Source: Paratinospora sagittata (taxonomy: Eukaryota > Streptophyta > Magnoliopsida > Ranunculales > Menispermaceae). Taken from it: a DNA stretch of 64,000 nucleotides. The stretch lies in contig CM069603.1 in NCBI GenBank assembly GCA_035771175.1, forward strand, positions 24,776,286 through 24,840,285, in the 5' to 3' direction. Shown in pieces: positions 56,095 to 64,000 of the stretch. The first letter of the stretch is position 1. Each line of letters opens with the position of its first letter. Both the position numbers and the translations under genes were made by a program. The notes under the pieces were generated by a model. The model was given only the letters and a program-made list of their open reading frames with translations, did not search any database and was not told the origin of the DNA.

Positions 56095-58575
56095 CATGCT
56101 GCAATGTTTATTCATTGTATCATGTACTAATTTACTATGATTTAATCATTTAACATGGATAACAACGCATTATGTGCATAAGCAGGAGTCCATATTAATG
56201 TAGCATTATGCCAAATCTTTATAGCAAAATATGCATTATTTGACTTGATGGTTGAGCTATATCTAGAAATAAACATATGCATACATGGCATGCGATGGGT
56301 TCAACCATAAGGCATATACATCATGCATAAATACGTGTAGCAAGACATGCATGACATGTGACAAGTTTCAATCTTAAGCATTAATACATAGGAACATACA
56401 TATGCATATGTAAAAAGACATGATATAACGTGCTAAAATTAAATAAAAAATAGAGAAGAGGTCAAGGATCACTCCCACATGAATGTGTTACGTGTTGCAT
56501 CATTCATCACGTTCAATCATGTACGTTGTTCTTCATCTGGACACATATTGCACAACCTAGTACTTTTTCATGTTATAGGTATGGTACAATTGAGAGTTTG
56601 GCGGATAAAATAAAAAGGAAGTAGAAGTGGAGTGGCTGGCCACACGGCTGCAACTTCACATGATGGTGGGTGGGTGTGGGTGTGCGTGTGCGTGTGCGTG
56701 TGTGGCGGGGGGGGGGGGGGGGTGAAGAAAAAGGAAACGTTGCAACAATTGTACCTCTTGCTGTTGCTATAGCAGGCGCTCCCAAGTGGAGGAGGAGGAA
56801 GAAAGAAAGAAGAAGAAGAAGTGGGCGGCAGCAACAACAAGGTGTTTTCTCTGCTCACTTTCCTTCTTCTTCCTCCTCCTTTGGAAATGCCTACTATAGA
56901 AGCAGTAAGAAGTGCAATGGCTGCAACCTTTTTTTTTTTTTCCCCTTGTTTCCTTGTTTCGAGTACTATCCTCTTGTTCTCCATCATGTGAAGTTGTGGC
57001 CATGTAGGTAGCCACTCCACTTCTACTTCCTTTTTGCTTTCTCCCCCAAACTCTTAATTTTACTATACATATAACATGAGAAGTAATGGTTTGCGTGATA
57101 TGTGCGTCTAGGTTAGGAGCAAAATACACGATTGAACACGTGGAGCGACGCAACAAATAACACATTCACGTGGGAGTGATCCTTGAGCTTTTCCCTAATT
57201 TTTCTTTATTTTTAGCATGTTATATCATGTCTTGGTAGATATTTATATGTATTAATGCTTAAGATTGAAACTTGTCAAATGCCATGCATGTCTTGATAAA
57301 CATATATTTATATAAAAAGTAGGAGTCCAAAATGACTGCATCACAGGCCAACCAAGACTCACCCCTAAGATGATACAAAATTGCCCTACCCTCTGAGCCA
57401 ATCCCCTAAAGTATAGCCCTTTGACAAATTACTATTGACAACCCAAAATGACGCTAGAAGGTGAGAATTCTCCCACACTTTGACATCCGAACACACTTCC
57501 CTGTCGAACACCCGTTTATTCCTCTCTTTCCTCTTTCCATAAAGACCACAGTACCGCCAAGGACACAACCTTCCAATGATCTCTCCATGTGGACTAAATG
57601 CTATTCATGTAGGGAAAGATAGTGAAGTGTTGGTTCTCAAACCCCTCTCCACTCATCACAGGAAAATGATGACACCATCTACTCCAAACCTCATTAGAAA
57701 AAGAGCAATGCCAAAATACTTGTCCAACTGACTCCAAATTCTGATTACAGAGATAACACCAATATGGAGATAAACACATGTTTGAGAATCTTTTCTGCAT
57801 CATATTCCTTGTGTTTATCTTTCCATGAGAAGCCACTCACCCTAAGAATTTAACCTTTGATGGCACTTGAGCTTTCCAAATAAGATTGTGATATGAAAAT
57901 GAAGGGATATTAGATCATTAAGAATAGCTGCATGAAAGGATTTAGTGGTAAATGTACCCGAAGGGTCCCATGGCCAAGGAATTCTATCATCATCCCCAGA
58001 CAGAAAACATCCCTCAAGCAAGCTAATAAGGGAATCCACATCTCTTCCCTCCCTAGGAAAAAATTGCTACCTAAATGTAAATCCCAAAACCCAGAGGCTT
58101 CTCCCCTAAGCTCTGGGCTTCTCATAAATTGTGAAATAGGTTTATTATGATAAGTAGAACGACGGTAAAGGTTAGGAAATAATGACTAGAAGGTGTCATT
58201 CCCACACCATAAATCCTCTCAAAAACGAATTGAGTCTCCTCTCCAAAGTTTTAGTCTAGTCAAGGGTGAATAAATTGGGTAAATAGAATAGAGAAATTTC
58301 TAGGGACTCCTATAAGTTACTCTATTGTCTTGATAAACATATTTATGCATGTTGTACTTGCCTTATGGTTGAACTCATCACATGCCATGTATGCATATGT
58401 TTATTTATACATACAACTCATCCATCTTGTCATATAATACATACTTTGACAATTAAAGATTTAATATAATGCAACATTAGTATGCACTCTTGATTATGCA
58501 CATTCATGTGCCACTTTCCATGTTAATGATTTAATTATAGTGAATAAGTACATGAAACATTGAATAAACATCAAA
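56095..58575. repeat. Large inverted repeat (foldback), arms ~0.7 kb, split by a LINE
   Basis: Sequence 56095-56820 matches the reverse complement of 56848-58575 once the LINE at 57306-58325 is removed. Paired blocks include TTTCAATCTTAAGCATTAATACAT, GGATCACTCCCAC, AAAAAGGAAGTAGAAGTGGA and CAACTTCACATGATGG. The centre is near 56834. The left arm has gained a GTGTGCGTGTG and G-run stretch (56666-56722). Open frames inside are low-complexity and read from either arm, so I call no gene. Confidence 0.85.
57306..58325 (-). mobile_element. 5'-truncated LINE with a 17-bp target duplication
   Basis: TGTCTTGATAAACATAT occurs exactly at 57289-57305 and 58326-58342. Between them lies the 3' part of an L1 LINE of the same family as 49177-54331. 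Minus-strand motifs are ASHGKINTRNMMQKRF (about 57836 downward), CYLCNQNLESVGQ, and LGDWLRG near 57390. It has several stops. It sits in the right arm of the foldback. Confidence 0.9.
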
Positions 58576-59679
58576 TATGTTGTACTTAAATTTTAAAACT
58601 CTTAAAATTCTTTAAATTTAGAAGGGCGGGCTTTACCGCAACAGTTGAGGTTGCTCTATTGTGATCTTCATGGGTTCCAATCCAGAAACTTCTTCTCCAT
58701 TGTGGAGGTAAGGGTACATCGTCCATTCCCCCAAAATGGTGGGAGCCTCATGAATTGGGTACGCCCTTTTTATGGTTCTCCAATTTCTATTTTATTTTTT
58801 AACTTGTATGCATGTATGTGTGCATGCGTGTAGATTAATTAATTCAAGGATTTGTAGATTAATTCCGTTTTTAGCATTGCATAACCTCATCATCTTTGTG
58901 CCTTGACTTAAGTTGACAAATGAGAGTGCGCTAACCGATAAACATTGAGATTTTGGGCAAGCTATTTTTTGGGCATCTTCTAGGTGATTATTTCATTAGT
59001 GAGTATGTTCTCTTTCTAAATTTTAGATGTCATGCTAGGGCTAGGCATAGCTTATTTCAAATACACAACCCAAAACATTAAGTAGTGAAATCCATAATGT
59101 TAAAATTTGATTAAAAAATGAGGTATGATTGATGATAGGCACAATCTAAACTTTGTAATTTAGTTACTTGGAGATTAGATAGAATCTTGGTCTAATGTTA
59201 GAAGTATACCTTTGTTTATGCGTTTTTCTATTTTACCTTTCATATATTACTTCTTTTATTTTATTTAAGAAAGAGAGCTTGTAGATAAGTGGGAGGAAGA
59301 CTATTATTGATGAGAGAAGAATAGATGTGAACAAATTTGACGTATTGGAAGGCATGTATGGCTCTAGATAGGAACTTGAACTAAAAACAATATTTATTCG
59401 ACTAATCCCAAATATTTTTTAAATTTTTTGTTATTTATAATGAAAATGGCTACGATTTACATACAAATATTGTAATACAATTATAATGACATGTCAGTAT
59501 CTTGAGAACAATGTCTCGTAGCTCTTTGCACCTATCAAAAACTTATTAGCTATCTTTTGAAGAGTCTGTACTAAATAATCATTTAGAAGAGGGCTTCTGA
59601 CCACATAGTGCTTTTATAAACGTATACGAGTATTTCATTGTTAGGTGTATAGGGTTCTACTACGCAAGGATAAAAAATT
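58576..59679. other. Unassigned sequence
   Basis: A short open frame at 58645-58833 has no recognisable product. No terminal repeats or tandem arrays were seen. Confidence 0.4.
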
Positions 59680-59887
59680 TAGGGGTGACAATTTGGGCCA
59701 TTTGGGTCGGCCCGGGCTGGCCCTGCCTAGCCTAGCTCGAGTCTACGAATATTCATGCCGGGTCGGGTTGAGCCTTAATTTCGGCTTGGATGGGGCTAAC
59801 ATTTAAAAACCTTGGCCCAAGCCCGACCCAAGGAATATATGGATCGAGCCTTTGGACCAACTATTTTAATTGTGTATATTGTGTAAT

Positions 59888-60013
59888 ATAGACCATATTA
59901 CCGCAAAGATAACCACACGCCTGTATTCTCTGAGACGTCTTGGCAAAGTTCGTCCTGCCAAGACGTCTCCGAGATTACTAGCGTGTGGTTGTCTTTGCGG
60001 TAATATGGTCTAT
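59888..60013. repeat. Hairpin formed by an inverted LINE 5' end
   Basis: Left arm ATAGACCATATTACCGCAAA...CACACGC...GAGACGTCTTGGCA (59888-59944) pairs with the right arm TGCCAAGACGTCTC...GCGTGTGG...TTTGCGGTAATATGG (59956-60013). Only a few mismatches occur over about 57 bp, and the loop is about 10 nt. The right arm is LINE coding sequence in frame with what follows, so the left arm is its inverted copy. Confidence 0.85.
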
Positions 60014-60290
60014 ATGGAAAGAGCAGAACGCGCTCACATTTTTGATGACCCAGAGAATGATATAGGGGTTGTTCGAGACAATTCTTTCTTTTTGGCTTCT
60101 CTTTGGGTTAATGTTAGTAAGTTAGCAAAGGGCTTTCCCTTGGGGGATTGGTTGAGGGGATGTAAAACCAATTTTGGATAGTTTTAACTTATAGTTGTAG
60201 ACTCAAGTCCGTATGTATATTCTTGTATAACACATATAGTTAATACAATACATTTCTTGTTTCTTGTCAAAAAACAAAACAAATTATATA
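59945..60290 (+). mobile_element. Short 3' LINE fragment
   Basis: The forward frame reads VVVFAVIWSIWKEQNA at 59984-60030 and, in a shifted frame, FFLASLWVNVSKLAKGFPLGDWLRG (60085-60162). These are equivalent to the LINE C-terminal ends at 49177 and 57386. A 3' UTR and AAAACAAAACAAA-like tail end near 60283. It is about 350 bp and heavily 5'-truncated. Confidence 0.8.
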
Positions 60291-60408
60291 TTCATTACTT
60301 ATTATATATTACATTGCATACTATAATATACATGCAAACTTTTATACAAAGATTACAATAAATAAATTATTTTTATAAGATAACAAATTTCAAATTAAAC
60401 AAAAAAAT

Positions 60409-60613
60409 GGCCAACATGGAGTTGGTGCAGTTGGTAAAGAAGTGACTTTGAAATCCAAAGGTTCTAGGTTCAACTCTTGCCACTGTCTCACTTTTGGGGG
60501 TGAGGGGGATTAATGGGTCAGGAACAGGCCTGATACCTTCCCGAAAGTGCAGTATGATGATGGAGCTGGTTATATAACTAACTATTAACATTGTATATTC
60601 TCAAAAAAAAAAA
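60409..60613 (+). mobile_element. tRNA-derived SINE
   Basis: Pol III box A is TGGTGCAGTTG (60423-60433) and box B is GGTTCAACTCT (60467-60477), 33 bp between the boxes as in tRNA genes. A non-tRNA body follows (GGGGGTGAGGGGGATTAATG, then CTTCCCGAAAGTGCAG), ending in TTGTATATTCTC and an A-run (60603-60619). The target duplication is hidden in flanking A-runs. Not a functional tRNA: the acceptor arms do not pair. Confidence 0.85.
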
Positions 60614-61432
60614 TAAAAAATCATTATCTTAATATTAGTAATATATATTCACATGGAACACACATATATATAGAGAACAACATGTGCGTTGCACGTGATG
60701 GGATACTTAAATATAATGAAATACGTTGTAATTGGTAAGATATTTTTTCTAACTTAAATATAATGAATTATCTTAAATGTCACCAATAGTTTTAGACGTA
60801 AACAAACTATGAAACATAATTTTGATAAAAATAAAAAAATAAAAAAAGGGGAATAAAATATATAAAAAATAAATCAACCCGACAATTAGAATAGCCACTA
60901 CGATATTAATTGATTAATATACAATAAACCATAAAATAGAATGCTTGCAAACTAATTAAATAACAAATATTAACTTATAAATTAGAGAAATATGCATTAG
61001 ACATTGAAACAAATTATAGGAAGCTAATTATGTAATGGATTAAGTAAACAAATTAAGTAAACAAATTAAAATAAAAAAATTAAACTAAAAAAATAGATAG
61101 TAGTATATCGCAAACCAATGCTTTAGAAATCTAAAAATTAAAAAAAGTATGTATAATAATGTGTATAATAGTTATACATTACATCGTTCATCAAATAATG
61201 AAATAAATAAAAGAAAACTAACCCAAGAAATATAATTGAACATATATACATAATCAAATTAAGTATTAGACCTATAGGCCCGGCCGGGTGTTGATATGTA
61301 AACCCAGATCCGCCCAATAAATTTTTGGATGGGCAGGGCCGGCTCATATAATAGTTAGGCCCGAGTCTGGGTCGAGCCATTTTGATCGAACGAGGCCATG
61401 CCCATGGGCCTCGGGCGAAATTGCTACTTCTA

Positions 61433-64000
61433 CGAAAATTCGACTTCGCCTTGGACTTCGATCACTTAAAATTAGAATTAATTTGGGAAAGTTTAATTCA
61501 ATGTGGAGAATTTTTGTAAAACTTCGCTAAATTAGAAAAATTTAGAGAATTTTTACATAGATGCTAAAATATCTAGAATATTGTAATATAAGCTAAAAAA
61601 GAATATAATAGACACTTTTAATACATAAAAATATTCATAAATGAGCTAACAAAATCAATCTTGTTAAGTGAGTTAATGGATTTGAAGTGGAGGCTTTTGA
61701 TCCTGATGCCTTTTCTATGTTTCAATTTTCAATTATGTAATGGCTTGCTTCTAGACCATATAATTTGCTTCAATTTTCAATTATTCAAGCTATTGCTTTT
61801 TCATTTTTTTATATGAGATTTTAAATAAATGAAGATAACTTTGGGAACTCTTTTTAATGTATTTTTATGTTTTTGTCTCATTTTAAGTTTTTTTTTTTTT
61901 CACTTTTGTTTTTCTTGTTTCTTTTCTTCTTTTTCCTTCCATAAGGCATATCCCGTAAATTACATTGTAAGACTATTATTTTTATGTATATTACTATGTT
62001 GGTTGATGAAGTTAAAAACAATGTATAACTATTTGTAATTCTTTTTTTTTTTAATTTTTTATTGATGAAATAACATATGCTTATTTCTCAGTTGAATTTC
62101 ATCAATTTTTATCAAATTTTGTGTCAAATTTTTGCATTTTCTGATTGTAAAGCTCAACTTTATCGAAGTTTATCAAATTTTGCTGAATTGTATTGAAGTT
62201 TTTCAACGAATTTTTGCATTTTATTTATATTACATCCACTCTGCACTTTGGGGGTTAAAAAAATTATAAAAATTTGCCAAATTTCAGCTAATGTTTTCAA
62301 TTTTTTGAATTTTGCTACTACAAAATTTATCCTTTGAGATCTTGAGTTAGCGGCTTTGTGAAAAGATTTTTTTAGTCGTTTGAAATGGTGTCAAATGCAC
62401 GCAACTCAACCGCAATATAGAACCCAATATTAACTCTTTCAACCACATTATATCATATTCTCATGAATATAATTCAATGATAAATTCCTAAATGGTCAAA
62501 GGAAATATATTATGAGTAACACTAAGTGGGGAAAGTTAATTTTCAATAATGTGAGCATCATTATGTATTGCTGCAGTGGGATAACATCAAATTATTCAAA
62601 TAACTTTTATTTGAGTTGTGATATGCTCCATCACATTAGTAGCACATGCCTTACATATTTCCTTGTTGCTTGATAGTAACAATCTATTTCAACTATGATG
62701 ATGCCATAATCTGAATCATGTTCACTTATTTCTACCTTGTGACTAATTTCAGATTGCAATTTTGCTTGCCATCATTTTCTGTTTTGTTTTCTATTAAATA
62801 TTTTTACAAGATATCTAAGATATTTTATATATGCTAACTTCTTTACTAAACATTTTCAATTAAATATGGATTAATCATATTAGGGATAATATCCATGAGA
62901 GACGGTGTATGAATGTTTGTTGATGATATAAGTATTAATTGATAAAACTAAATAAAAAATTAATGTTAAATTAAAAGTTTGACAAGAAGCTTTAGAAGTT
63001 AGGGCGTTCAAGATTAGTGGGAGTAAGATTGAATATCTGTGATGTAATTTTAGTGGATGTAAAAATGCATGTGGATGTATAGCAAAGTTTGAAAATCAAG
63101 AGATATAAAGGATTGAAAGTTAGGTATGCTGATTCAATTTTTATTGAGAGTGAAAAATATGACATAATGTCTACCATAAAATTAAATTAGATTGTGTTAA
63201 GTGGAGAAAGTGCAAGGTCCTTTGAATACTATATAATCAATATATCTTATTAATGTTGAAAGGAAAAATTTATAGGACCCTATTAGGTTTACATGGCTTT
63301 TTGGAACTTAAAGTTGGACAATAAAGAAAATATACATTAAAAAAATTAACCAATTAAATGTAATAGGAACTTGAATTTAAAATTAACTTCTGGTAGAAAA
63401 TTAAAAGATTGAGCTAAATAAGGTATGGAAAATTGACATGAATTTTTGGCGAATGTTTTCAATTTCCAACTTGGTGAGTTAAAGAGTGCAAGTAATTTCA
63501 AAAATGTAAAAAGTTTGACAAAATTCGATAAAATTTGAATAAATTCAAAAGAAGTTTGTTGTTTCAATTAGAAAACAAAATTGACACAATTTCAATAAAA
63601 ATTGACAAAGAACCCACTGAGTTTTATTACATTAATAAAAAACAGCAGAGTTGCCAAAAGCCATGCACCATTCCTTTTTCATCAACCAATAGATCAACAT
63701 AGCAAGATTAAAAAAATAACAAATTATGCAATTTTATGGGGTATGTAGACTATGGAAGAAAGAAAAAAAAAGCATATATATGTAAAGGAAAGAGATTTAA
63801 ACTAAGTGAAAAGTTCAAAAAAGTATTAAAAAGAGTTACCAAAGCCATCATTTCTGATTTTTAACAACTCACTTTAAAACATCAAGAAGCAATACAATTT
63901 AATAATAAGGTAACGAATTTAGCAAGGTAGAATGCTGAGCTATCAAATTATATAGCATAGAAGCAACCCACCACAAAATTGAAAATAAAAAGTACCATGA
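61433..64000. other. AT-rich sequence with nothing recognised
   Basis: Long A/T runs and short open frames without recognisable products. GTTTATCAAATTTTGCTGAAT-like repeats near 62100-62240 suggest local duplication. No terminal repeats or gene motifs. Confidence 0.5.

Larger units (their letters stand above)
59680..61432. mobile_element. hAT-like element with TAGGGGTG ends and nested retroelements
   Basis: The left end TAGGGGTGACAATTTGGGCC pairs with the right end GGGCGAAATTGCTACTTCTA at about 9 of the first 13 bases. Both subterminal zones are rich in GGGCC/GGCCC and GCCCGACCC/GGGTCGAGC. The flanks AAAAAATT and CGAAAATT match at 6 of 8. It is non-coding apart from nested material at 59880-60290 and 60409-60613. 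Confidence 0.6.

Noticed and set aside
56568..57165. Open frames of 113-150 codons in the foldback
   Set aside because: They are low-complexity (Lys/Arg- or Pro/His/Thr-rich), arise from GAAGAAG and GTGTGT tracts, and exist on both strands.
60420..60480. A tRNA gene
   Set aside because: The A and B boxes are present, but there is no acceptor stem, and an A-tailed non-tRNA body follows. It is a SINE.
62100..62340. Possible tandem repeat of TTTATCAAATTTTG
   Set aside because: The matches are short, irregular and within A/T-rich sequence, and could arise by chance.

Overview
The window is intergenic chromosome from a flowering plant, most likely a eudicot. It is AT-rich and dominated by LTR retrotransposons (Ty3/gypsy chromovirus and Ty1/copia-like), L1-type LINEs, a tRNA-derived SINE and hAT-like MITEs. 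I see no rRNA, tRNA, organellar, viral or bacterial segment and no CRISPR array. The only sequence that looks like a host gene is a two-exon 5' part of an acidic protein at 47240-47699. A second, decayed copy of the same gene start, with its 5' flank, lies at 23050-25640.

Layout. 1-5118: a MITE, a decayed LTR, a perfect 148-bp palindrome, two reverse-strand LTRs of one gypsy family (called G here) and a copia-like LTR fragment. 5119-8455: a family-G LTR with an internal inversion and a copia-like solo LTR flanked by a perfect TTTAC duplication. 8456-13229: the 3' tail and LTR of another chromovirus, a hAT-like MITE and unassigned DNA. 13230-16683: a decayed gag-like ORF split by a solo LTR with a perfect ATGTC duplication. 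16684-23040: copia-like LTRs, one nested in another. 23050-25640: the decayed gene-5' copy with its own solo LTR. 25982-29553: a reverse copia-like LTR holding a family-G solo LTR. 29957-45660: a nest in which a MITE holds a copia-like LTR, which holds a complete family-G element, whose 3' LTR holds two further LTR-derived inserts.

46820-47700 is the gene start. A decayed L1 LINE (49177 to about 54331, minus strand) carries a 592-bp hAT-like MITE. 56095-58575 is an inverted repeat with arms of about 0.7 kb, split by a 5'-truncated LINE with a 17-bp target duplication. 59680-61432 is a hAT-like element holding a LINE fragment with an inverted 5' end and a SINE. The rest, to 64000, is AT-rich and featureless.

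Function. The family-G element (31504-44740) has two LTRs, an initiator-Met primer site, gag, protease, reverse transcriptase, RNase H, integrase, a polypurine tract and a TATTA target duplication. All its coding parts carry stops or frameshifts, so it cannot act by itself. No intact mobile element is visible. The most interesting material is structural: the palindrome, the long foldback, the LINE-derived hairpin, arrays of short palindromes inside LTRs, and the duplicated gene 5' end. No new protein system is evident. Percent identities are judged by eye; none was computed.
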